Shown here: positions 51,293 through 59,993 of the stretch, one piece after another | How positions within the stretch are numbered: the stretch's first letter is position 1 | Layout: each line of letters starts with the position of its first letter | NCBI RefSeq assembly: GCF_003387475.1 | Contig: NZ_QUNO01000010.1 | Location: forward strand, 248,001-312,000 | Direction: 5' to 3' | Source of the DNA: Kutzneria buriramensis | GTDB lineage: Bacteria > Actinomycetota > Actinomycetes > Mycobacteriales > Pseudonocardiaceae | DNA length: 64,000 nucleotides | Notes under the pieces: generated by a model | The model's input: the letters and a program-made list of their open reading frames with translations, nothing else | Databases searched by the model: none | Told to the model about the DNA's origin: nothing | Program-made: the position numbers and the translations under genes

Positions 51293-51754
51293 TCATACCG
51301 CGACCGCGGACAACGGCGGCGGCAGCGGATCGCCGCTGAGCTGGTCGAGGTCGACCGACCGCAGGTATGAAGGGATGACGTCGTCAGCCCTGGTGCGCTG
51401 GGCATCGGCGGTGCAGAACGCCAGGTTGGGCCCGATCGCGTTCGCGTCGATCTTGACCACGGTGCGTTTCTCCCCATCCTTCTCGTACTCATCGACCTGA
51501 AGCCTGCCATTTACGATGACCGGGTCACCCTTCTTCAGAGACGCGGCAGCACCGTTCGCGAGCCGCCTCCATCCCGTGACCCACACGAATAGTTTGTTAC
51601 CGTCGGCCCACGACTCTGTCTTCTTGTCGAAACGACGCTCAGTCGACACCACTCCGAAACCAACGAAGGGGCTTCCATCCTGAGCGTTGCGCAGGACGAC
51701 GTCCGTGGCGACGTTGCCCACGACCGTAACCGTTGTTCCAAACACTGATCCCAT
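51293..51754 (-). CDS. ssb: Single-stranded DNA-binding protein paralogue (Rv2478c type)
   Basis: The protein has 153 residues with its ATG at 51754 (MGSVFGTTVTVVGNVATDVV). The OB fold spans residues 1-110: FGVVSTERRFDKKTESWADG, LFVWVTGWRRLANGAAASLK, KGDPVIVNGRLQVDEYEKDG, TVVKIDANAIGPNLAF. The C-terminus (PPPLSAVAV) lacks the acidic D-D-D-I-P-F tip through which the essential SSB recruits partners, so this is the accessory paralogue rather than the housekeeping SSB. Its 5' region contains two DnaA-box-like sequences within an interleaved inverted repeat. Confidence 0.93.
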   Translation of the reverse strand: MGSVFGTTVTVVGNVATDVVLRNAQDGSPFVGFGVVSTERRFDKKTESWADGNKLFVWVTGWRRLANGAAASLKKGDPVIVNGRLQVDEYEKDGEKRTVVKIDANAIGPNLAFCTADAQRTRADDVIPSYLRSVDLDQLSGDPLPPPLSAVAV

Positions 51755-51860
51755 CCTTCGCGATAGAAATCCGACGGGCGGGCTTGCACACCCCGCCGTC
51801 GACCAGCGACACCAGCACTGTGCACACCAAGCTTCCACATCGGAAGCCGGCGTCCCACAG

Positions 51861-51909
51861 CCTGTGGATAACTCAAGATCGACAAAAACTATCCACAGGT
51901 CGATCTTGA
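51861..51909. promoter_or_regulatory. Interleaved perfect inverted repeats with two DnaA-box sequences (pseudoknot topology)
   Basis: CCTGTGGATA (51861-51870) pairs with TATCCACAGG (51890-51899), and TCAAGATCGAC (51873-51883) pairs with GTCGATCTTGA (51899-51909). Both are perfect and they interleave (A-B-A'-B'), so an RNA copy could fold as an H-type pseudoknot; as DNA it offers inverted binding sites. TGTGGATAA (51863-51871) is an exact DnaA box complement and CTATCCACA (51889-51897) a one-mismatch box. The segment lies between ssb (minus) and the DUF222-like gene (plus), 107 bp before the ssb start. Confidence 0.6.
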
Positions 51910-52042
51910 ACCAGTAGCGATCCAACAAGAAAGTGGTATACGCACCCTTTCCGGGAACCGCATCGCCAGAAGAATCCGACACAGTTGCGAACGACACGCC
52001 AAAGCTTTAGCGTGAAAGGTACCGACACCCCAGGAGTAGCCA

Positions 52043-53098
52043 ATGCAAGAAATCTTCAACGAACCTGACCTACTGGCCGAGGCGATGAATCTCACCGAAG
52101 GCGATCACACAGACGGAGAACTCGTCGAGATGGTGAAGAAACTTGTCCGCATGGAGTCGGCTGTACGAGCAGCCCTGAGCCAGACCGTGGCTGTCGCGAT
52201 CTCGCAGGGCGCACAGGAGAGCGCCGGCCACGCCACAGTCGCGGACCTGCTGCGGACCGAGTGCCATCTCTCTGGCCGCGAAGCCAACGAGCTTGCACTG
52301 TCTGCCGTCAGACTCCGCGAGCAGCTCCACCACACATTCGTGGCATTGCAGTCCGGGCTGATCACTTGGGCGCATGCGACGACGTTGGTCCGCTCAGTCG
52401 ATCGACTGGGCACCGACACGGTTCAGGAGTTCGAACGCGACTGGATCGAACTCATCGCCAGCCGGACCAGCCCCGAGGCGCTGCAACGCGTCGTGCATAC
52501 ACATCACGTTGAAAGGGTCGGCTACCCGTCGCCGAACACCGAGTCCCAGATCGACAGGCAGCAAGCCACTTTCTCGGGCGCTCGGGAGGAGAACGCCAGC
52601 ACTTCGACGGACGTCCCCGAGGCCGTGAGCAGGGGCTCCGAATCGGCAAGTCATGGATGTGCCGATGTGGACAATCCGGCGCAGGACTGGTGTACCGATG
52701 CCTCTGTCCACAAGGAACCACAGGGACTTACCGACTTCCCCAAGCCGTCCCAGCCCGAACACGACCGGGAGGCGTCGCCAGCCACGCCACTTACGACAGA
52801 ACGACAGGCCGCAGCGACATTGACACTTTCGAGTGACAACGACGAGATCGCAGTCGCACAACGAACGACACCGACCAGCGGATGCAGGCACACCGGCTGC
52901 GCGGCCGAGGCATCACTCCGAGAGGTCTCGTTCACGGTGCGCTGGCTTGACGGCGGTCGGTCGAGCTTTCTCGGCTATGGCCTGCTCTGCGACGAACACT
53001 GCGGTGCCCTCGCGAGTTGCTCGGTCGACCGGATTCGGGTCGGGCATAGCACCATGATCAGGACGATCGGACCGGCTCTGGTCACTGACGCCGCCTGA
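52043..53098 (+). CDS. DUF222/13E12-like protein without HNH domain
   Basis: The protein has 351 residues with its ATG at 52043. Residues 30-160 are helical and resemble the DUF222 domain of actinobacterial 13E12-repeat proteins (SGREANELALSAVRLREQLH; ALQSGLITWAHATTLVRSVD). Such proteins normally end in an HNH nuclease, which is absent here. Residues 165-280 are polar, Ser/Thr/Glu-rich and probably disordered. A short C-terminal domain carries possible zinc ligands (GCRHTGC, LLCDEHCGALASC). Codon use is less GC-biased than in neighbouring genes, consistent with a mobile or fast-evolving origin. The function is unknown. Confidence 0.7.
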   Translation: MQEIFNEPDLLAEAMNLTEGDHTDGELVEMVKKLVRMESAVRAALSQTVAVAISQGAQESAGHATVADLLRTECHLSGREANELALSAVRLREQLHHTFVALQSGLITWAHATTLVRSVDRLGTDTVQEFERDWIELIASRTSPEALQRVVHTHHVERVGYPSPNTESQIDRQQATFSGAREENASTSTDVPEAVSRGSESASHGCADVDNPAQDWCTDASVHKEPQGLTDFPKPSQPEHDREASPATPLTTERQAAATLTLSSDNDEIAVAQRTTPTSGCRHTGCAAEASLREVSFTVRWLDGGRSSFLGYGLLCDEHCGALASCSVDRIRVGHSTMIRTIGPALVTDAA

Positions 53099-53158
53099 GC
53101 AACTGAGAGGTTGCTGTGAACAATCGCGGCAGCGGCAGATGTCGGTGAGGATGACCTC

Positions 53159-53839
53159 ATGCGTGTCCTGGTCGTTGACGACGAACCCGCGGTCCGCGAG
53201 TCCATCAGTCGCAGCCTTCGGTTTGAGGGGTATGAGGTGGAGCTCGCCGCGGACGGCGAGTCTGCTCTCAAGTTCCAGGCGGCCAGGCCGGCGGACGCGG
53301 TTGTCCTCGATGTGATGATGCCGGTGATCGATGGGCTGGAGACATGCCGTCGCCTGCGGGCGACCGGCGACCGTGTGCCAGTGCTGATGCTAACCGCACG
53401 CCGCGCCATCGGCGATCGGGTGACCGGCCTCGATGCTGGGGCGGATGACTATCTCGTCAAACCGTTCGCACTCGAGGAACTACTCGCCCGGTTGCGCGCC
53501 CTACTACGTCGCACCGACACCGGCGGGAGCGAGAAGCTTGTGTTCGGCGATCTGGAACTGAACGTCACCGCGCGCACAGTGCTCCGGGGCGATCGTCAGA
53601 TCGAACTGACCCGCACCGAATTCGACCTCCTTGAGTTGCTGCTGCGGCATCCACGGCGGGTGCTGTCGAGGTCGGTGCTGTTCACGGAGGTGTGGGGGTA
53701 CGACTTCGGTACGGGCTCGAACAGTCTGGACGTGTACATCGGCTACCTGCGTCGAAAGCTGGAAGCGCATGGTGAGCCCCGCCTCGTGCACACTATTCGT
53801 GGGGTCGGCTACGTGCTCAAGGAGTCGGAGAACGCGTGA
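53159..53839 (+). CDS. OmpR-family response regulator (MprA-like)
   Basis: The protein has 226 residues. In the receiver domain the acidic pair is D7/D8, the phospho-acceptor is D51 in VVLDVMMP, the Thr region is LMLTARR, and the conserved Lys is K101 in DYLVKPF. The winged-helix effector has [20 protein letters not shown] and [13 protein letters not shown]-like [18 protein letters not shown], ending [10 protein letters not shown]. The stop overlaps the kinase start by 4 bp (GTGA), giving a coupled pair. Target genes are unknown; the downstream TetR-ABC operon is one possibility. Confidence 0.95.
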   Translation: MRVLVVDDEPAVRESISRSLRFEGYEVELAADGESALKFQAARPADAVVLDVMMPVIDGLETCRRLRATGDRVPVLMLTARRAIGDRVTGLDAGADDYLVKPFALEELLARLRALLRRTDTGGSEKLVFGDLELNVTARTVLRGDRQIELTRTEFDLLELLLRHPRRVLSRSVLFTEVWGYDFGTGSNSLDVYIGYLRRKLEAHGEPRLVHTIRGVGYVLKESENA

Positions 53840-55233
53840 AGGGACGACGACCGTCGCTGCGCCGGCGCCTCGGCGTCGTGTCGGCGGCCGCGGTCGCGGT
53901 CGCCGTGATCGGCGTTTCCGTCGCTGCTTGGCTGCTGCTTCGCGACCAGCTCAGCGATGTGGTGAGCGAACGCCTTGATCGCCAGGTGGGCTACGCGGTC
54001 AAGATGGACTCTGCCGGCATGCGATCCACGGTACAGAGCAGCGGACCCGACACGCCGCTGTATCAGACGGTCTTCCCGGACGGATCGTCGTTGACGCCCG
54101 TGGGTCAACCGTCCATTCCCGTGTCTGCGACCGACCGGCAGGTCGCTCGGCGAGAGCTGTACGACACCCACGAGAACGTCAAGATCAATGGCACGTCCTA
54201 TCAAGTCCTGACGCGCTGGATCCACACCAAGCAGACCGGCCCGAACGGACACGCGGTCCAGATCGCCATCGATCTGAGCGAGATGAACGGCACCCTCGCG
54301 AACTTCGGCCTGATACTCGCGTTGACTGGCGGTGTCGGCATCGCGGCGGCCGGCGTACTCAGCTATTGGTTGACGCGCGCGGGCCTCCGACCAGTTGATC
54401 GCGTGGTAGCGGCGGCCGAGCACGTGGCAAGCACGCAGGATCTCAGTGCGGCGGTAGCCGTTGATCAACAAGACCCTGACGAAGTGACACGCGTCGCGGA
54501 GAGCATGAACTCAATGCTCAACGCGCTCGGCGCTTCGCGCGATGCTCAGCGCCAGTTGGTGGAGGACGCAAGTCATGAGTTGGCGACACCGCTGACTAGC
54601 TTGCGCACCAACATCGATCTCTTGCTGCGGGCCGAGAATCATCCTGAGCGACGCCTCGAGTCGGCGGACAAGCAGCGGCTCCTTCAGGATGTTCAGGCAC
54701 AGATGCACGAGCTTGATCATCTGATCGAGGAAGTCGTCGAACTGGCACGGGATCCGCGGACCGGCGAGGAAGTCGAGGAGATCGATCTGGCCGAGGTGGT
54801 GCGCTCGGCGATGACGCGCGCCAGGGCCAGGACGCCTCAGGTGAGCTTCACGCTCATGGAAACTCCGGCGGTGGTCCGGGGACAGGCGAATGCTCTGGAG
54901 CGCGCGGTCCTGAACCTGTTGGACAACGCCGCGAAGTGGGGTCCGCCCGGGATTCCGGTCGAGGTGCTGGTGCGGCAGTGGGGCGCGAGCGCCGAGGTGA
55001 AGGTGTCCGATCGAGGCCCGGGGATCGCGGAGGACGATCTGGAGCGGGTCTTCGAGCGGTTCCACCGTACGAAGGAGGCCCGGCAGATGCCGGGTTCGGG
55101 GCTTGGCCTGGCGATCGTCCGGCAGGTGGTGCAGGGGCATGGTGGTCGGGCGTGGATGAGCCGCCGGGACGGCGGCGGCACCGATGCATGGATACAGCTT
55201 CCGCAGGTGGGACCAGCGGCGACGGCGTTATGA
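53836..55233 (+). CDS. Membrane sensor histidine kinase (MprB-like)
   Basis: The protein has 465 residues with its GTG overlapping the regulator stop. TM1 is at residues ~14-34 ([20 protein letters not shown]), followed by an extracytoplasmic sensor of about 125 residues. TM2 is near 156-178 ([20 protein letters not shown]), then a HAMP domain. The dimerisation helix carries [17 protein letters not shown] (His ~246); the usual HELRTPL has Ala in place of Arg. The ATPase domain shows N box [10 protein letters not shown]1 [13 protein letters not shown], and G2 [13 protein letters not shown]. The sensor ligand is unknown. Confidence 0.95.
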   Translation: MKGRRPSLRRRLGVVSAAAVAVAVIGVSVAAWLLLRDQLSDVVSERLDRQVGYAVKMDSAGMRSTVQSSGPDTPLYQTVFPDGSSLTPVGQPSIPVSATDRQVARRELYDTHENVKINGTSYQVLTRWIHTKQTGPNGHAVQIAIDLSEMNGTLANFGLILALTGGVGIAAAGVLSYWLTRAGLRPVDRVVAAAEHVASTQDLSAAVAVDQQDPDEVTRVAESMNSMLNALGASRDAQRQLVEDASHELATPLTSLRTNIDLLLRAENHPERRLESADKQRLLQDVQAQMHELDHLIEEVVELARDPRTGEEVEEIDLAEVVRSAMTRARARTPQVSFTLMETPAVVRGQANALERAVLNLLDNAAKWGPPGIPVEVLVRQWGASAEVKVSDRGPGIAEDDLERVFERFHRTKEARQMPGSGLGLAIVRQVVQGHGGRAWMSRRDGGGTDAWIQLPQVGPAATAL

Positions 55234-55267
55234 GTGATAACTCATTGCGTGAGTGAGTCCACACTCA
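55230..55267. promoter_or_regulatory. Two palindromic half-site pairs, candidate TetR operator
   Basis: ATGAGT-gata-ACTCAT (55230-55245) and TGAGTG-agtcca-CACTCA (55250-55267) share the TGAGT/ACTCA half-site. They lie between the kinase stop and the tetR start, where an autoregulatory operator for the TetR-ABC operon would be expected. Confidence 0.6.
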
Positions 55268-55279
55268 TATGCTGGGCCC

Positions 55280-55957
55280 ATGTCCACCGAGTCACCCCCA
55301 CGCCGTCGGCGCGCTCCGGCGATGAGCACGGAGGACCGGCAGGAGGCCATCGCCATCGCGGCGATTCCTCTGCTGGCCGAGCACGGCATGCACGTCACCA
55401 CCGGGCAGATCGCCAAGGCGGCGGGGATCGCGGAGGGCACGATCTTCCGCGTCTTCAAGGACAAGCAGGAGTTGCTGGATTTCTGTGTCCTGCGGGCTTT
55501 TCGGACGCGGGAGCTGATCAACCGGATGAAGGCGATCCCGGCTGATCAGCCGCTGACGGACCAGTTGATCGACGCAATGACCATGATCGACGACATGGCG
55601 GCCCGGTTGGGGACGCTGATGCACACGTTGGGCGCCACCGGCTATCGCCCGGACGAGTCCAAGCACAAGGAAGATGCCAAGGCCGGCGACGGAAAGCCGC
55701 CGATGCTGGACGAGTTCGAGCGGGCGACGGCGGCGCTCGCCGAGCTGTTGTCGTCGAGTCGCGATGAGCTGCGGCTGCCGGCGGATCGGGCCGCGGGCTA
55801 TCTGATCGGCCTGACCTTCATGACCAGGATGCAAGCGGTCCGGACGGCACGGACCGAACAGACGGAGCAGGAGTCGTTCGTGGCGGAGATCGTCGATCTC
55901 TTCATGAACGGCGCCGTCGCCAACGGGGCGGAGCAAGGGGGAAAGGACCTGCAATGA
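55280..55957 (+). CDS. TetR-family regulator of the adjacent ABC exporter
   Basis: The protein has 225 residues with its ATG at 55280 (MSTESPPRRRRAPAMSTEDR). The HTH is RQEAIAIAAIPLLAEHGMHV with TTGQIAKAAGIAEGTIFRVFKDKQELLDF. The C-terminal half is a variable ligand-binding helical domain. The stop overlaps the ABC ATPase start by 4 bp, so regulator, ATPase and permease form one operon. Drug-induced derepression of its own exporter is the usual arrangement. Palindromic sites just upstream are candidate operators. Confidence 0.94.
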   Translation: MSTESPPRRRRAPAMSTEDRQEAIAIAAIPLLAEHGMHVTTGQIAKAAGIAEGTIFRVFKDKQELLDFCVLRAFRTRELINRMKAIPADQPLTDQLIDAMTMIDDMAARLGTLMHTLGATGYRPDESKHKEDAKAGDGKPPMLDEFERATAALAELLSSSRDELRLPADRAAGYLIGLTFMTRMQAVRTARTEQTEQESFVAEIVDLFMNGAVANGAEQGGKDLQ

Positions 55958-56895
55958 CCGAAGTGATGATCGAAGCGAGAGGCGTGAGCAAGGTCTTCGG
56001 CAGTGTCACGGCACTGGACGATGTGAGCATCTCAGTGCCGCGTGGAACAGTGCTGGGGCTGCTGGGGCACAACGGAGCCGGCAAGACGACGTTGGTGAAC
56101 GTCCTGACGACGCTGCTCAAACCGACGTCGGGGTCGGCCTCGGTGGCGGGTCTCGACGTGGTGAGTCACGGAGACCAGGTGCGTGGGCGGATCGGCCTGA
56201 CCGGCCAGTTCGCCTCGGTCGACGAGAACATGTCAGGTTTCGACAACCTGGTGCTGATCGCGAGGCTGTTGGGGGCGACCAAGAAGCAGGCCTCGGGGCG
56301 GGCCGACGAGTTGCTGGCGACGTTCGACCTGACCGAGGCTCGGGATCGCCCGGCGAAGACGTACTCGGGCGGCATGCGGCGGCGGCTGGACCTGGCGGCG
56401 AGCCTGGTCGGCCGGCCGGACGTCATCTTCCTCGACGAGCCGACGACGGGGTTGGACCCCCTGAGCCGGATCGGGTTGTGGGAGATCGTCGAGGGCTTGG
56501 TGGGCGACGGGACGACGGTGCTCTTGACGACGCAGTACCTGGAGGAAGCCGACCGGCTGGCTGACACGATCACGGTGCTGTCCAAGGGAAAGGTGGTCGC
56601 GGCCGGCACGGCTGCGGAGCTGAAGGCCGGTGTCGGCAAGCGCACGGTGAGCGTCGTCCTGGCCGAGCCGGAGGACGCCGCGACGGCGTTGAACGCGTTG
56701 GCGAAGGCGGGGCTGCACCCGGTCCACGACAAGGCGCGGCACTCGGTGGCGACGCCGGTGGAGAAGTCGACCGATCTGGCGACCGTGGTGCGGGCACTCG
56801 ACGAGGTCGGGGTCGAGGTCGGCGAGTTGGCGCTCACGGAACCGACGCTCGACGACGTTTATCTGGCCGTCAACAGCGAAGCTCCGGCCGCCTGA
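55954..56895 (+). CDS. ABC transporter ATP-binding protein (DrrA-like)
   Basis: The protein has 313 residues. Walker A is LLGHNGAGKTTLVNVL, the Q-loop is in GLTGQFASVDENMSG, and the signature is TYSGGMRRRLDLAASL. Walker B with catalytic Glu is DVIFLDEPTTGLDP, and the H-loop segment is LTTQYLEEAD, where Gln replaces the usual His as in DrrA-type proteins. The C-terminal extension (VVRALDEVGVEVGELALTEP) is the DrrA regulatory tail. It powers export of a hydrophobic drug or natural product with the permease encoded next. Confidence 0.94.
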   Translation: MTEVMIEARGVSKVFGSVTALDDVSISVPRGTVLGLLGHNGAGKTTLVNVLTTLLKPTSGSASVAGLDVVSHGDQVRGRIGLTGQFASVDENMSGFDNLVLIARLLGATKKQASGRADELLATFDLTEARDRPAKTYSGGMRRRLDLAASLVGRPDVIFLDEPTTGLDPLSRIGLWEIVEGLVGDGTTVLLTTQYLEEADRLADTITVLSKGKVVAAGTAAELKAGVGKRTVSVVLAEPEDAATALNALAKAGLHPVHDKARHSVATPVEKSTDLATVVRALDEVGVEVGELALTEPTLDDVYLAVNSEAPAA

Positions 56896-56917
56896 CTCGG
56901 ATGAGGGGGATATTCCA

Positions 56918-57769
56918 ATGACCACAACGGTTCAAGCCACGGCGGCGACGGGGGAAGTGCCGCGCCGCAACGACCTGGGCTGGCGCGGCAGCAGCTTCGC
57001 CACGCAGGTCTGGGTGCTCACGCAGAGATCGCTCAACACGTTCCTGCGTGACCCACGGATGCTGTTCTTCAGCCTGTTACAGCCACTGGTGATGCTGCTG
57101 CTGTTCAGCCAGGTCTTCGGCGGGATCAGCCAGCTGGGCAGCATGCACCAGTGGGGCTCCTACATCAACTACCTGCTGCCGTCGACGTTGGTGACCACGG
57201 CGATGACCTCGGCGATGAGCTCAGGGGTCGGGTTGCTGACCGAGATGTCGAACGGGGTCATCGCCCGGTTCCGGTCGATGCCGGTCAGCCTGTTCGCGGT
57301 TCTGCTGGCGCGAAGCCTGTCGGACACGGTGCGCATGGCGATCCAACTGGTCGTCATGCTTATCGCGGCAGCGTTGCTGTTCGGCTTCACACCGGCCGGC
57401 GGCATGCTGGGCGTGGCAGCGGCGCTATTGGTGTCGCTTGTCGTCGGCTGGGGCCTGGGCTGGTTGTTCCTGGCGATCGCGACCTGGGTCAAGAAGGCCG
57501 AGACGATGCAGGCGGTGGCCTTCCTGACGATGTTCCCGCTGATGTTCGGCTCCAGCGCGTATATGCCGGTGTCGACGATGCCTGGCTGGGTGCAGGTGAT
57601 CGCCAACGTGAACCCGCTCAGTTACGCGATCTTCGCGTCGCGGGGCCTGGCGACGACGATCTGGGAAGCCAACCCCGCATACACCCTGATCGCCTCGCTG
57701 GCGATCTCGGGCGTGATCGCCCTGGTAGGCGGCCTGATCGCGACGCGGAACTTCCGCCGCACGAACTGA
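56918..57769 (+). CDS. ABC-2 type permease (DrrB-like)
   Basis: The protein has 283 residues and starts 22 bp after the ATPase stop behind a GAGGGGG site. The soluble N-terminus ends RSLNTFLRDPRMLFFSLLQP, then six transmembrane segments follow. The ABC-2 signature region is SNGVIARFRSMPVSLFAVLL, with the intracellular helix common to DrrB-type permeases. VNPLSYAIFASRGLAT precedes the last helix. A strong terminator follows. No biosynthetic genes are nearby, so the natural substrate is unknown. Confidence 0.93.
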   Translation: MTTTVQATAATGEVPRRNDLGWRGSSFATQVWVLTQRSLNTFLRDPRMLFFSLLQPLVMLLLFSQVFGGISQLGSMHQWGSYINYLLPSTLVTTAMTSAMSSGVGLLTEMSNGVIARFRSMPVSLFAVLLARSLSDTVRMAIQLVVMLIAAALLFGFTPAGGMLGVAAALLVSLVVGWGLGWLFLAIATWVKKAETMQAVAFLTMFPLMFGSSAYMPVSTMPGWVQVIANVNPLSYAIFASRGLATTIWEANPAYTLIASLAISGVIALVGGLIATRNFRRTN

Positions 57770-57779
57770 TCCGAACGCG

Positions 57780-57817
57780 GACGACCCCGTCGGCGGTGGT
57801 GTGCCGACGGGGTCGTC
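57780..57817. terminator. Bidirectional terminator after the DrrAB-type operon
   Basis: GACGACCCCGTCGGC (57780-57794) and its exact complement (57803-57817) form a 15-bp stem with an 8-nt loop between convergent stops at 57769 and 57927. Confidence 0.9.
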
Positions 57818-57926
57818 GTGTTTCCGATGCGAGCTCGGACCGGGTAGTGGCCCGGGCTCGGTCGGGCGCCGCCGGTTGAGCGGGCCGTCTTCTGGTAGGT
57901 CGCCGGAACGGGGCGGCGACGGAGGA

Positions 57927-59966
57927 TCAGTCGGACTTGGTGGACCCACCGGGTTGGCTCATCTGCCGGAGCATGGCGTTGTACGCGTTGAGGTCGGCGT
58001 CGCCGTCGCTGTCGGCGCGACGGTCGGCTCGGCGGGCGGCACGCTCGTCGGTGCGGGCCCACTGGGCGAGCAGCGCGAGCATCACGACGAGCAGCGGCAA
58101 TTCGCCGGCGGCCCAGGCGATGCCGCCGCCGAGGCGCTGGTCGGAGAGCTCGCTGGTGACCCAGGGCAGCGCCAGCGACCGGTAGAAGTTCTGGCCGATC
58201 ACGGTCTGCATACTCATGAGGATCACGCCGAAGAAGGCATGGAAAGGCATGGAAGCGAAGACCATGCCCAGGCGGCCGAGCGGCGGTAGGCGGCGCGGCG
58301 CGGGGTCGACGCCGATGACGGGCCAGTAGAACAGGTACCCGACCAGGAGGAAGTGGGCGTTCATCACGAGGTGCGCCCAGTGGTAGTTGAGGGCGGCGTC
58401 GAACAGACCGGAGAAGTACAGCGCGTAGAACGAGCCGACGAAGAGGACCAGAGCGACGACCGGGTGGGTGAGCACGCGGGCGACGGGCGAGTGCACGGCG
58501 GCGAGCAGCCATTCGCGCGGGCCGGGGGCTCCATCCTTGCCGGCGGTGGGCAGGGCGCGGAGCGCGAGGGTCACGGGACCGCCGAGGGCGAGCAGCGGCG
58601 GGGCGAGCATGTTGAGCATCATGTGGCTGCCCATGTGCACGCTGAACATCGCAGCCGAGTAGCGGCCGATGCCGGACGACGTGGCGAGGAGCACCGTCAA
58701 GCAGCCGATGACCCACGCAACGGTGCGGCCGACGGGCCAACGGTCGCCGCGTCGCCGCAGTCGACGGACGCCGAGCAGGTAGACGACCATGCCGAGGATG
58801 GCGGCGGTGCCGTAGACGAGGTCGAAGCGCCAGTCGAACAGGAGCCGGAGCACGGTTGGCGGACCGTCCAGCGGGTAGCCGATGAGCCGCTCGATGTCGC
58901 CGACGGCACCGTAGACGTCCTGCGGCGGAGGGGTTCGGGCCAGCGCGGAGGCGACGCCGAGGGTGACGAACATGATCAGCACTTCGATGCCGGCGAGCCG
59001 GATGAGGGCATGGCCGGAGCCACTGGCGACCACGGCCTTCACGCTGCGTTCGCGCTGGAAATAGCCGATGACGCCGAGCACGACGAGCAGGGCGATCTTG
59101 GCGAGGACTAGCAGGCCGTAGGAGGTGCTGAACAGGTCGGTGACGGGCAGCCGGACGAGTGCGTTGACGACGCCGGAAGCGGCCATCACGATCCAGCACA
59201 CCAGGGCGACCTTGGAGAAGCGGCTGGTGGCAGTGCCGAGGTCGGCGCCGCGCCGGCGGGCGTGGGCGAGCAGCGCGACCAGGCCGCCGACCCAGATGGC
59301 GGCGGCCATGAGGTGGTACAGCAGGCTGTTGGTGGCGAGGTCGTGGGAGCCGCCGGCGGAGGAGTGGCCGCTGGCGGCGACGGGCACCAGTCCGATCAGG
59401 GCGACGACGAACAGGCTGGCGGTCCAGCCCCAGGACAGCGCGAAGAAACAGCCGATGGCCAGCACGAACGCGATGACAGCGGTGAGAACCCACGCCTCGG
59501 CCTGCTCGACGATGTTGATGCTGCTGAACAGCACGCTGGGGTTGAGCATGAAGCTGACGGGCTTGCCCTCGGCGTCGGCGAGGGTGAACGGCACCTCGAG
59601 CAGAGCGCCGACGCACCAGACGACGGCGGACCACCCGGCGGTGCGCAGCGCGGCGTAGCCGTCGACGGCGAGTCGGCCGGTCCGCTGCGGGGCGACGAGG
59701 AAGGCGGCGAGCAGCAGAGCGCCGACGCACACAGTCGAGGCGGCCTCGGTGAGCACCCTCACGACGGTGATGCCGTATCGGGTGATCGCGCCGGGATCGG
59801 GCAGGCCCAGGTTCGTGTACAGCAGCTCGCTGCCGGAGAACAGCGTCAGCACGGCCGCTACCAGCGCGGCGATGACGGTACTGATCAGCAGCAGCGGGAG
59901 CATGCCGGCGGGTCGGCGAACCTGCGCGCCGGGCGTTGGCTCGGCGGTCACGACGTCTTCGGCCAC
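57927..59966 (-). CDS. Fused CopD / cytochrome c oxidase assembly (CtaG/caa3) membrane protein
   Basis: The protein has 679 residues. The N-terminal half has about nine helices resembling CopD copper-resistance proteins (LLYHLMAAAIWVGGLVALLA carries the CopD His-x5-W-x-G motif). The C-terminal half is caa3_CtaG-like (GRYSAAMFSVHMGSHMMLNM, LAPPLLALGGPVTLALRALP, PFHAFFGVILMSMQTVIGQN), with the conserved Met/His-rich copper ligands. Fusion proteins of this kind are common in actinomycetes and are linked to copper delivery to cytochrome oxidase. It starts 27 bp after the stop of the MFS gene on the same strand, so co-transcription is possible. Confidence 0.93.
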   Translation of the reverse strand: MAEDVVTAEPTPGAQVRRPAGMLPLLLISTVIAALVAAVLTLFSGSELLYTNLGLPDPGAITRYGITVVRVLTEAASTVCVGALLLAAFLVAPQRTGRLAVDGYAALRTAGWSAVVWCVGALLEVPFTLADAEGKPVSFMLNPSVLFSSINIVEQAEAWVLTAVIAFVLAIGCFFALSWGWTASLFVVALIGLVPVAASGHSSAGGSHDLATNSLLYHLMAAAIWVGGLVALLAHARRRGADLGTATSRFSKVALVCWIVMAASGVVNALVRLPVTDLFSTSYGLLVLAKIALLVVLGVIGYFQRERSVKAVVASGSGHALIRLAGIEVLIMFVTLGVASALARTPPPQDVYGAVGDIERLIGYPLDGPPTVLRLLFDWRFDLVYGTAAILGMVVYLLGVRRLRRRGDRWPVGRTVAWVIGCLTVLLATSSGIGRYSAAMFSVHMGSHMMLNMLAPPLLALGGPVTLALRALPTAGKDGAPGPREWLLAAVHSPVARVLTHPVVALVLFVGSFYALYFSGLFDAALNYHWAHLVMNAHFLLVGYLFYWPVIGVDPAPRRLPPLGRLGMVFASMPFHAFFGVILMSMQTVIGQNFYRSLALPWVTSELSDQRLGGGIAWAAGELPLLVVMLALLAQWARTDERAARRADRRADSDGDADLNAYNAMLRQMSQPGGSTKSD

Positions 59967-59993
59967 GTAGTTGAGGGTAGGCCGCGACGCAGC

